64,000 nucleotides of DNA from the NCBI GenBank assembly GCA_028287185.1, contig JAQBQD010000217.1, positions 53,824-117,823 of the forward strand, written 5' to 3'. Every line of letters begins with the position of its first letter. Positions within the stretch are counted from its first letter, which is position 1. The position numbers and the translations under genes are program-made. The DNA is from Gemmatimonadota bacterium. GTDB lineage: Bacteria; Gemmatimonadota; Gemmatimonadetes; Longimicrobiales; Longimicrobiaceae. Of the stretch, positions 7,504-15,070 are shown in pieces. Below the pieces are notes generated by a model. It did no database searches. It was not told the origin of the DNA and worked only from the letters and a program-made list of their open reading frames with translations.

Positions 7504-9281
7504 CAGGCGGCTCTCCGCAGCCCCGGGTCGCAGCGGTCGCACCCGTCGCACCGCTCCCGCAGCCCGTCGCCGAAGTAGGCGAGCAGGTGCTCGCGCCGGC
7601 ACGCCTCCGTGGAGGCGTACGCCTCCACCTGGTCGAGCTGGGTGCGAAGGCGATTCCGGATGCGCATCTGCGCCGCCCAGTCCACGGGGAGCGACGCGGG
7701 GTCGAGTCCGCGTCTCAGCACCCTGCACCCTGCCTCCTCCCAGGCGACCTCCAGGATCCCGCACTCGGCGAGCTGCTCCAGCGACCGGCGGACCCGGGCG
7801 CGGTCGGACCCGAGCGCCGTGACCTCCGTGCCGCGCAGCGTGACGCCGTCGTACAGGTCGCGTTCGCCGCGCCCGGTCCAGAGCGCTGCGAGGACACCGC
7901 GGAGCGCCGCGGCCCCGAGCAGCCCCCGGATCTGGTCCGCGGCGCAGGTGAGCCGCACGAACGCGCCCTCGCGCCCGCGCCGGGTGTTGAAGGCGATCCC
8001 GGCGCCCGCCAGGATGCGCACGGCGGCGGCGGTCTGCCCCTCGCTCGCCACGCGGACCTGCCGCGCCCAGGCGGCGAGGGTGTCCGGAAGGTGACCGTCG
8101 TCCCCGGCCGCACGATCCAGCGCTGCGTAGACGCGGGCCACCGTTTCCGGCGGCGGGTGCATCTCCTCGATGCGGACCTCGTGGGTGCGGCGGTCCGCTG
8201 GGGCGTGCAGGAGCAGGCAGCGGGCGGGGTCGCCGTCCCGGCCCGCGCGGCCCGCCTCCTGGTAGTAGGACTCCAGGGTGCCGGGGAAGGCATAGTGTGC
8301 GACGAGCCTCACGTCCTGCTTGTCGATGCCCATCCCGAACGCGCTCGTCGCCGCGATCAGCGGGATCTCCCCCGCCATGAACCCCTGCTGCACACGGCGG
8401 CGCTCGGCTGCGGAGAGCCCGGCGTGGTAGGCCGCCGTGCGGAGCCCCGTGGCGCGGAGCCACCCGGCGACCTGCTCCGCATCGCCGCGGTACTCGGTGT
8501 AGACGATGATGCTCCCCAGCGGCTCCGCCCGGACCCGCGCGAGCAGGAGCCGCATCTTGGCTGCAGGGTCCGGTGCGTGCGCCACCTCCCAGCGGAGGTT
8601 GGGGCGGTCGACGCCCCGGACGATCACCTGGGGGTCGTGCATCGCGAGCACGGAGACGATGTCGCGCCGGACCTCCGGGGTGGCGGTCGCGGTCAGCGCC
8701 AGGACCGGCGCACCTGCCAGCAGGCTGCGGTACGTGCCGAGCCGGGTGTAGGCCGGCCGGAAGTCGTGTCCCCACTCCGAGATGCAGTGGGCCTCGTCCA
8801 CCACGAGCAGAGGGACGTGCAGGCGCGCCAGACGGGCACGGAACCCAGCGCTTTCGAAGCGCTCCGGCGCCACGTAGAGGAGCTTGAAGTGTCCCGCCTC
8901 CGCGGCGGCCAGGGTGGCCTCCGTCTCGGCAGGGGTCAGGCTGGAGTTGATGTAGGCGGAGGGGATGCCCCGGCCCTCGAGGTCGTCCACCTGGTCGAGC
9001 ATGAGCGCGATCAGCGGCGAGACCACGAGCGTGGTCCCCCGCAGGAGAGGGGCGATGGTCTGGTAGATGGCGCTCTTGCCCGCGCCCGTGGGGAGGACGG
9101 CGAGCACGTCATCGCCGCCGAGCACGGACTCCACGACCTCGGCCTGTGCCCCGCGGAAATCGGCGTAGCCCCAGAGCTGCCGGAGCATCGCGCGGGCGTC
9201 CTGCAGGGTCGGGTGCGCACCGGCCTGGATGTGGTTGGGGAGCCGGAGCGGCTGGATGTCGAAGCGGAGATCGGTCTGCAT
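7503..9281 (-). CDS. recQ: RecQ-family ATP-dependent DNA helicase
   Basis: A 592-residue 3'-5' superfamily 2 helicase. Walker A is LPTGAGKS at residues 63-70, and motif II is VVDEAHCISEWGHDF near 155. AFGMGIDKQDVR and EAGRAGRDG mark motifs V and VI. The RecQ zinc subdomain is seen as a late cluster, CRREHLLAYFGD ... CDGCDRC. ATG at 9279-9281 is preferred; an in-frame ATG at 9330-9332 would add 17 residues. A GGTACC-containing element lies 54 bases upstream. Placed between clamp and primase, it probably unwinds the element during replication or recombination rather than being the housekeeping RecQ. Confidence 0.85.
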   Translation of the reverse strand: MQTDLRFDIQPLRLPNHIQAGAHPTLQDARAMLRQLWGYADFRGAQAEVVESVLGGDDVLAVLPTGAGKSAIYQTIAPLLRGTTLVVSPLIALMLDQVDDLEGRGIPSAYINSSLTPAETEATLAAAEAGHFKLLYVAPERFESAGFRARLARLHVPLLVVDEAHCISEWGHDFRPAYTRLGTYRSLLAGAPVLALTATATPEVRRDIVSVLAMHDPQVIVRGVDRPNLRWEVAHAPDPAAKMRLLLARVRAEPLGSIIVYTEYRGDAEQVAGWLRATGLRTAAYHAGLSAAERRRVQQGFMAGEIPLIAATSAFGMGIDKQDVRLVAHYAFPGTLESYYQEAGRAGRDGDPARCLLLHAPADRRTHEVRIEEMHPPPETVARVYAALDRAAGDDGHLPDTLAAWARQVRVASEGQTAAAVRILAGAGIAFNTRRGREGAFVRLTCAADQIRGLLGAAALRGVLAALWTGRGERDLYDGVTLRGTEVTALGSDRARVRRSLEQLAECGILEVAWEEAGCRVLRRGLDPASLPVDWAAQMRIRNRLRTQLDQVEAYASTEACRREHLLAYFGDGLRERCDGCDRCDPGLRRAA

Positions 9282-9334
9282 GGCTGTTCGTCCCGGTCTG
9301 CGTGCAGGCGGGCGCGATCCTCCTTTCTCCATGG

Positions 9335-9343
9335 GTGGTACCC
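9335..9343 (-). promoter_or_regulatory. GGGTACCAC element upstream of recQ
   Basis: On the minus strand GGGTACCAC ends 54 bases before the recQ ATG. The same element (GGGGTACCACG) is found 51-56 bases before the start codons at 19959, 35283 and 39611. The constant spacing suggests a promoter or operator element. Its function is not known. Confidence 0.35.
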
Positions 9344-9366
9344 GCGCCGCGGGTGGCGGGAACGGT

Positions 9367-10554
9367 TCAGGCGGCAGCGGCCAGCGGAGCCGGTTCGACG
9401 ATTTCGGCGACCGCCACCGGCTCGGTGCAGTCCAGCGACTCCAGCGACACCGGCATCACCAGCCACAGCGACCGGATCGGGTCGTCGCCGCGTCCGTCCA
9501 GCAGGATGCCGCTTCGCGGGCCGTGCAGCCGGATGCGCACCTCCTCGGCTGACACCACGTCGAGCACGTCGGCCATCATCGCCGCGTTGAAGGCCAGGGT
9601 GACCGGGTCCCCCAGGATCGTCGCCTCCACCTGGTCGTGGGCGCTGCCCACGTCGGGCGAGTTGGTCCAGAGGCGCAGGCTGCGGTTCTCGGCCCGGAGG
9701 ATTACGGCCTTGTTCGGCTGCGTCCGGGCGAGCGTCGCCGTCCGGCGGACCGCCTGGGCGAGGGTGGCGGTGGGCACCTGGACGACCGCGCCCGGCGCGC
9801 GGGGAAGGATCCTGGCGTAATCCGGGTACTGGCCAGCGAGCGTGCGCCCGGTGAGGGTGAGCCCGGCCACCCTGAACGAGACGGTGGTGTCGCCGAACAG
9901 CACCGTGACGGGTCCCCGGCCCTTGAAGTGCCGCTCCGCCGCCGCGAGGAGCTGCGGCGGCACCGTGCAGCGGACGCCGTCGGGCAGACCGGCGACGGGC
10001 GCCTCGCAGATCCCGACCTGACGCCCGTTCGTCGCCACCATCCGCAGCGAGGTCGCGGTGGTCTCCAGCAGGACGCCACAGAGGATGCCGCGCCCCTCCT
10101 CCTTCGCCGTGAGCCACGCCACGCGCGCCGCCATCGCGCCCAGCACGTCGCTGGGCACGGTGGCTTCGTTCGTCCCGGGCGGCAGGCTCGCCGGGCCGCC
10201 GACGTAGTCGTCGGCCGCGGCGGCGGCGAGGCGGAACCGGGAGTTCCCCGCGTCGATCGCGCCGGCCGCCTCGGCCAGGTGTAGGCGCGTCCTGCTGGCG
10301 GGATCGCTGGCGCGCGCGATCTCCGCGAGCTGACGCCCAGGCAGGCACGTGCTGCCCGGGATGGTCACCTCGCCCTTGATCTCCACCTCGATGGAGAAGT
10401 CGAGGTCGGTGCCCCGGTACGTGACCACGCCGTCGTCCCGCGCCTCGATCTGCACGAGCGTGAGCGCGGGGAGGATGCCCTCGCGGCGTGGGAGGGCGTC
10501 GGCAGCCGTGTCGATGGCCGCCCGGTGTTCCCTGGTGTCGATGGTGAAGTCCAT
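9367..10554 (-). CDS. dnaN: DNA polymerase III beta subunit (sliding clamp), element-borne copy
   Basis: A 395-residue protein with the length and fold pattern of DnaN. It begins MDFTIDTREHRAAIDTAADALPRR, has the second-domain LMVATNGRQ-like segment (SLRMVATNGRQVGICE), and ends in the family's C-terminal pattern LWLVMPVSLE. The clamp tethers polymerase to DNA. Association with primase, RecQ and PRTRC genes shows it belongs to the mobile or plasmid module and is likely an extra clamp beside the chromosomal one. A tail of about 20 residues rich in Ala and Glu extends past the usual end. It leads the operon; no clear ribosome binding site is seen. Confidence 0.85.
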   Translation of the reverse strand: MDFTIDTREHRAAIDTAADALPRREGILPALTLVQIEARDDGVVTYRGTDLDFSIEVEIKGEVTIPGSTCLPGRQLAEIARASDPASRTRLHLAEAAGAIDAGNSRFRLAAAAADDYVGGPASLPPGTNEATVPSDVLGAMAARVAWLTAKEEGRGILCGVLLETTATSLRMVATNGRQVGICEAPVAGLPDGVRCTVPPQLLAAAERHFKGRGPVTVLFGDTTVSFRVAGLTLTGRTLAGQYPDYARILPRAPGAVVQVPTATLAQAVRRTATLARTQPNKAVILRAENRSLRLWTNSPDVGSAHDQVEATILGDPVTLAFNAAMMADVLDVVSAEEVRIRLHGPRSGILLDGRGDDPIRSLWLVMPVSLESLDCTEPVAVAEIVEPAPLAAAA

Positions 10555-10770
10555 GGCCGTCCGCTGCTAGGGGGAGGAAGGCCGTGGGCTGGCCTTCCAT
10601 GCGCAGCGGGACGTTCTCGGGGAGGGGCGGCCCGCAGGCCGCGCACGCGTTCTGGCAGAGGGTGTTTCGAAGAACAGCTACTAGGTTGGGTATTCTTGTC
10701 GGATCGCGGGTGGTACGTTCGCCACATCGACAAGTACGGTGCAGATTCTCATGGCAGCGTTTCGCTCCGA

Positions 10771-11476
10771 CTACGAGGTCCTTCCCACACGCGGCGCACC
10801 TTCCAGAATCACGTTTTTCTTCCGACCCAGAGCGTCCAGGATGGCCGTGAACTGTTCGGGCATGAGGAACAGTTCCTCCAGCGCGTCGTCGTCGTGTACC
10901 GCGGTACAGGCGCGGAACGCTGCGGATCCTGACCGGGCTGCCCGGCGCCGCACGCGTGCTCCCATTCCGAACCACAGCGACTGATTGGGCGAATCAGGGC
11001 GGGTTCCTAAAGCGTGGACTTTTCGCGACCGGGCCGCTGTACCGGCTACGCCCGCTCCCTGTCATCACCCGCTCGAAAACTATCGGGAAGAGCAGGTACA
11101 GCTGCATGTGGCGAAACTGGCGGTTGATCCCGGCAGGATGTCGGTCCATCCAGCTGAAGAATTCCCACAGGTCGTCAATGATCTGGCCACGCATAAAGGG
11201 CCACAGTGTCTTCCATTCGCGCGCAAGCTCCACACAAAACGCGAACGCCAGCCAGCGGTTCATGCACCTGGAGACGCTGCCACTCGGTGGGTCTGCGGCG
11301 CATGCGACCGATGCGGTCACTCCAACGGTCCCGTTCTGACCGTTGGTCTTGAGAACATTCGGTTGTTCTTTGGATAGCGACGATTGTCCCATCGAGAAGG
11401 CTGCTGCACGCGCCTTTCGATGAAGTCCTGGATGCGGTGACTGGCGCGCTCCCTGGCGAGCTGGCCGTGGCTCATC
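10771..11476 (-). pseudogene. Remnant of a McrB-like AAA ATPase (restriction-type), frameshifted and interrupted
   Basis: Two pieces of one family are readable. Upstream (about 11392-11010) LAREWKTLWPFMRGQIIDDLWEFF, NRQFRHMQLYLLFPIVFERV and similar text match the region before the AAA domain of McrB-like proteins. Downstream (about 10900-10774) LEELFLMPEQFTAILDALGRKKNVILEGAPRVGRTS is the start of the AAA domain with a damaged Walker A (GAPRVGRTS instead of GPPGVGKT). A stop at 10771 follows at once. Another frame opens at 11474-11476 with MSHGQLARERASHRIQDFIERR and may be the original N-terminus, frameshifted near 11370. Between the pieces lies a 71-base insert derived from the neighbouring oxidoreductase gene. 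It cannot be functional. Confidence 0.6.
10938..11008 (+). repeat. Scrambled inverted copies of two oxidoreductase gene segments
   Basis: Bases 10938-10977 are the reverse complement of 12381-12420 with about one mismatch. Bases 10975-11008 are the reverse complement of about 12497-12530 with about three mismatches. The segments meet at the shared bases CAG and are in the opposite order to the intact gene. This looks like a microhomology-joined insertion into the McrB-like gene. Confidence 0.7.
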
Positions 11477-11484
11477 CCACGTCC

Positions 11485-12906
11485 CTACCCGGCCAGCTCT
11501 CTGCCCAAGCGCAAGGCCATAACCAGAGCGGTATAGTTCGGATTCGCTGAACCCATTCGCTTGAGGGCAGCGGGACCTGCCAGTCCTAAACTCGGATCAT
11601 CTTTCGCCCGACCATTCACGTCGAACTCAAGAGCGGAGTTCACTAAGCACGCCTCGTGATCCGTTGATCCCAGTTCGGATACGTAGGGCGCTCCGGACCA
11701 CGGGTTCGGTTCATCATAATTGAACCTCCTGACGGCAGCCTTTGTTTCCTCGACCATCGCTTGGATCGCGATCCCCTGCCTTTCTCCATATGCATCTAGA
11801 AGAGACCGCAATGCGCTGTGTGCCGCATCGCTCATGACCGCATCCTTCTGACGGTCAACAGCGCTACGCTCTCCCATAACACATCCGACCGCGCGGCTGA
11901 AATCGGCAACTAGAGGCGACCGGCAGTCCTTTTCGCCAGTGCCCCATGCGATGACTACCAAGCGTTTCTCGTGAGCCATGCACGTGATGAATAAATTGAA
12001 GCCGTCAGTACTAGACCGATCCCACAGATATCGCCTCCCGACGGTCGTCATCAAGGGCCTGAACGCTGGTGACTCAGAAGGAACCGCACATACAACGCCG
12101 GCATCGAGATGATCCGTAAAGGAGTAGGGCTGCCCCGTCCGATAATGTGTCTCGAGCAATCTACAGTTCTCCAACAATCCTGACGCGAGCACCACTGAGC
12201 CAGCTTCGACATAGTCACATTGTCCACCGCGACACAACTCCACGCGCCACACATTCCCTCGCTTAGAGAGTGATGTGGCGGACGTATCTGCAAGTACGGA
12301 CACGCCAGCCGGATCGCGCGCCGTCAGATCGAAATAGTCGAGCGGCGCGAACGGCAGCCCACTCGGGCGAATCGCGCGATCTGTGGTTCGGAATGGGAGC
12401 ACGCGTGCCGCGCCGGGCAGACCCTCCCCACCCGGAACGAAAGCTCCGATGCTTCGTAGCTGCTCTTCCACGAGGAAGTACGAGTCTGCGCCGTGGAGGA
12501 ACCCGCCCCGATTCAACCAATCAGTCGCTGCCGCATCTGCCGCAAACTCCAGCGGATTGATCTTGCACAATACCCCATGCCAGTAGATGCCTCGTCCCCC
12601 AAGTACGCGACGCGCCACGCCGCTCCAATTCCGGCGTTGATAGGACGGCGGCACAATGTACGGATCCTGACCCTCGCCACACCACCTCACGAATCCTGAG
12701 TCGCTTGCGCTGAGGCGGTCCACGTGGCACCGCGGTCCTAGCGGGCCAGCCTCAATCACCAAGATTCGCGAATCCGGCTGTGCTCGAAACGCACCATGAG
12801 CGGCGGACAACCCACTCAGACCGGCACCGATCACGATGACGTCGCACGACCTCTGCTCAAGCGTCGCGGTCAACCTCGCCGGTGTTAACGTGGCCATCGC
12901 CGACAT
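11485..12906 (-). CDS. FAD-dependent oxidoreductase, GMC type, partner of the SIR2 protein
   Basis: A 473-residue flavoprotein. The dinucleotide-binding motif VIVIGAGLSGLSAAHG is at residues 23-38, followed by ILVIEAGPLGPRCHVD. The C-terminal GMC signature is FDVNGRAKDDPSLGLAGPAALKRMGSANPNYTALVMALRLG, in which the family's usual His-X(n)-Asn/His pair is only partly recognisable. GMC enzymes oxidise alcohols or sugars; the substrate here is unknown. The ATG at 12904-12906 follows the SIR2 stop with no gap (TAGATG), so the two proteins are made from one message. Base composition is lower in GC than the flanking operons, suggesting transfer as a pair. Confidence 0.75.
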   Translation of the reverse strand: MSAMATLTPARLTATLEQRSCDVIVIGAGLSGLSAAHGAFRAQPDSRILVIEAGPLGPRCHVDRLSASDSGFVRWCGEGQDPYIVPPSYQRRNWSGVARRVLGGRGIYWHGVLCKINPLEFAADAAATDWLNRGGFLHGADSYFLVEEQLRSIGAFVPGGEGLPGAARVLPFRTTDRAIRPSGLPFAPLDYFDLTARDPAGVSVLADTSATSLSKRGNVWRVELCRGGQCDYVEAGSVVLASGLLENCRLLETHYRTGQPYSFTDHLDAGVVCAVPSESPAFRPLMTTVGRRYLWDRSSTDGFNLFITCMAHEKRLVVIAWGTGEKDCRSPLVADFSRAVGCVMGERSAVDRQKDAVMSDAAHSALRSLLDAYGERQGIAIQAMVEETKAAVRRFNYDEPNPWSGAPYVSELGSTDHEACLVNSALEFDVNGRAKDDPSLGLAGPAALKRMGSANPNYTALVMALRLGRELAG

Positions 12907-14475
12907 CTATGAAGGCCCGGACGGTGGCGGGGTATCAAGCACCTTCGGCGGCTTCGACCACTCAAAGTTCAAAGGGTTATATGTGTTGTACCGAATCTCG
13001 ACGACCCGCTCGAACGGAGACGCGGCATCACTACTTTGTAAAAGCTCCAAGTACGCATGCGGCATTCCGAGAAATTTGCCAACCAGTTCTGTCCCCAGAG
13101 CGCGAATACCCGCAAACAGAAATATGAATCGTCGATTCCGAGGCTCAGCGGATAGGGCTGTACCGCTTGGTAATTCAGCATCGCTCCATGGATTCACGTA
13201 TCGCGCAACCAACGCATACTCCCGACGTTCCTTGTTGTCTCGAACGATCTCCTTGCCATCAGGCGTCAGCGGGAGCGAGTCTGACGTCACTGAGAACCCG
13301 CCCGGGCCCTCAAGACGCGCGGCCACAAAGGTATAGTTCACCTTCGACAATGGGTTTCCTTGCTGCTCCATCCCTCTGAGGATTTGGCGGGTCGCAATGT
13401 TCCCAAGCGGCGAACAAATAAGCACGATGTCGCCATGCCTGTAGCGCTCTATCTGGGAGACAAATTCTATAGCTGGAACTATCTCAGGGGCGACGTCGAT
13501 ATCCCTTAGGTCTTTGGCTATCTGATGTGCCGTAGCCATATCTGCGGCGGCCACGTTGAAGCACTTCTCGTCAGTTTCGGTTGACGTGACCACTATTGGG
13601 ACTGTGTCATGCGCTTTAATCGGAAAGAAGCGCAGAACGTGGTGACGTGCAGTGGTATCGTCGGCCAGCTTGGTTAAGAAATTAAGAAGCTGTTCGGATT
13701 TTGTACTACCCCAGTCGCTAAGCACGATGGGTCGGAGACCGCGCTCCTCTAGATCGTCGTGTTCATGTTTAGTGACTTTGTCAAGGCAAATGAAGTGCTT
13801 TCGGTGAGCCTCGCGTTTCTGGTAGAACACGTAATCGTATACGGACGACAGATCGGGATCACGCAGGCTGTAGCCGACGAAGAGGAAGTGGTGTGACTTA
13901 AGATGTTCCGCTAGCGTTGCTATCGTGTTCGGGCGCTCAATGCGGAAGCGAGCAAAGTCTTCACGGGACAGGACAACGTCGTACGGGTGTTCGATAGTGC
14001 CGTGGATCTTTCGAACCACGACCTCGTGGCGGTGAGGCTCATCCGAAAAATATCGAACGGCATCTTCGCTGGCGACGACATGCGGATTACGCCGCGCCGC
14101 CTTCAGCCGCTCTTCAATCAGGTTGTCGAAGTTTGTCGTATAGATGAGATCCCCGGGTATCCTGCAGATCGCGTCGTGAATCGCCGTGCTTACGCCATGT
14201 CCTTGATTAGGTACCTGGATCTGCTCGCGAAGCCACTTGGAGAGTCCGTCTTTGCCGCGCTGGTTCTTGTAATATTGCGGAATGGCCAGCAGGTCGGCCG
14301 CTGCCAGTTCCTCCTCGCTGACGGGCGGGTCTAGCTTACTGGCAAGGGTCTCCACCAAGGTCGCCCAAGTCGGTAACCCGGCTGCAACCGAAGCGCCAGC
14401 GCCGACGAACAGCACGCCCTTACGCCCTCGGAACGCTTCTAACAGCTGAACTGGAATGTCACCGCGCAACAGCAC
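12907..14475 (-). CDS. SIR2-domain NADase-like protein with an uncharacterised C-terminal domain
   Basis: A 522-residue protein. The SIR2 fold covers about residues 15-260: VLFVGAGASVAAGLPTW (21-37) binds NAD, TTNFDN (113-118) and KIHG with His158 are the expected catalytic pair, and FLFVGYSLRDPDLSS (197-211) closes the domain. Defence proteins such as ThsA use this domain to destroy NAD. The remaining 230 residues include ERYRHGDIVLICSPLGN, REYALVARYVNPW and IFLFAGIRALGTELV. They do not resemble the SLOG domain of ThsA and I cannot name them. The GTG start at 14473-14475 has an AGGAGGT site. Codon use is clearly lower in GC than the neighbours. Likely an abortive-infection effector, by analogy only. 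Confidence 0.75.
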   Translation of the reverse strand: MLLRGDIPVQLLEAFRGRKGVLFVGAGASVAAGLPTWATLVETLASKLDPPVSEEELAAADLLAIPQYYKNQRGKDGLSKWLREQIQVPNQGHGVSTAIHDAICRIPGDLIYTTNFDNLIEERLKAARRNPHVVASEDAVRYFSDEPHRHEVVVRKIHGTIEHPYDVVLSREDFARFRIERPNTIATLAEHLKSHHFLFVGYSLRDPDLSSVYDYVFYQKREAHRKHFICLDKVTKHEHDDLEERGLRPIVLSDWGSTKSEQLLNFLTKLADDTTARHHVLRFFPIKAHDTVPIVVTSTETDEKCFNVAAADMATAHQIAKDLRDIDVAPEIVPAIEFVSQIERYRHGDIVLICSPLGNIATRQILRGMEQQGNPLSKVNYTFVAARLEGPGGFSVTSDSLPLTPDGKEIVRDNKERREYALVARYVNPWSDAELPSGTALSAEPRNRRFIFLFAGIRALGTELVGKFLGMPHAYLELLQSSDAASPFERVVEIRYNTYNPLNFEWSKPPKVLDTPPPSGPS

Positions 14476-15070
14476 ACCTCCTGTCCTCGGGTGAATTCGA
14501 CAGGGACGGCCCGCGAACCACGGACCACAGAACCTCGTGCTGCGGGCGGTCTTGAACCAGCGGGTGCCCGCGTGGCCGCCCTCGGTGGCGCGCGGCGGCT
14601 AGCGGCCCGCCATCCTGTGCTAGACACCGTACCTGCTACGCCCTTGACGTTCCCCCGGTCTTTCGTACGGTGGCAGCGCGGTTGCCGTTCTTGCCTCACT
14701 GCTCCACTCGCTTCGCTTCGTGGTCGTTCGCGCGCGTCCCTGCACTTCGAAGTCGACGCGCCCGGGCACCATCTCTCGGTGGTCGATTTGTCGAGCGTCG
14801 TCCACGTCTTCGCTTGGCGCCAGCGGACCGCAACTTCTGGGCCTGTCTCAAGCTCGGTCCGAAACCTTCCTCCTGCGCAGATACTGCACGGGCACGAGCC
14901 AGTGAGTCAGTGATTTACGCGATCAGCATCTTCGGGGACTTAGCCAACTCGAGTCCATTCAGGAGCCATAAAAAACGATGCGCGGCGACACGCACACACC
15001 CAACCCAAACAGGCAAATTTCACATAGGTACTTTTTTTCCATTCTCCAGAGTTCGTTTGTTGCCCGTCCG
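14476..15070. other. Intergenic region upstream of the SIR2 operon
   Basis: About 595 bases with no convincing gene. Short frames are present on both strands but show no family features or start signals. The AGGAGGT site of the SIR2 gene is at its left end, so the promoter of that operon is presumably here, but I see no clear -35/-10 pair. AT-rich stretches lie near 14960-15050. Confidence 0.4.

Noticed and set aside
12907..14475. Calling the SIR2 protein ThsA of a Thoeris system
   Set aside because: No ThsB (TIR) gene is present and the C-terminal part lacks SLOG-like features.
14520..14660. A GGTTCAAGACC segment on the minus strand resembling a tRNA T-loop
   Set aside because: The flanking bases do not form a T-stem, and no acceptor or anticodon stem can be drawn at the right distances.
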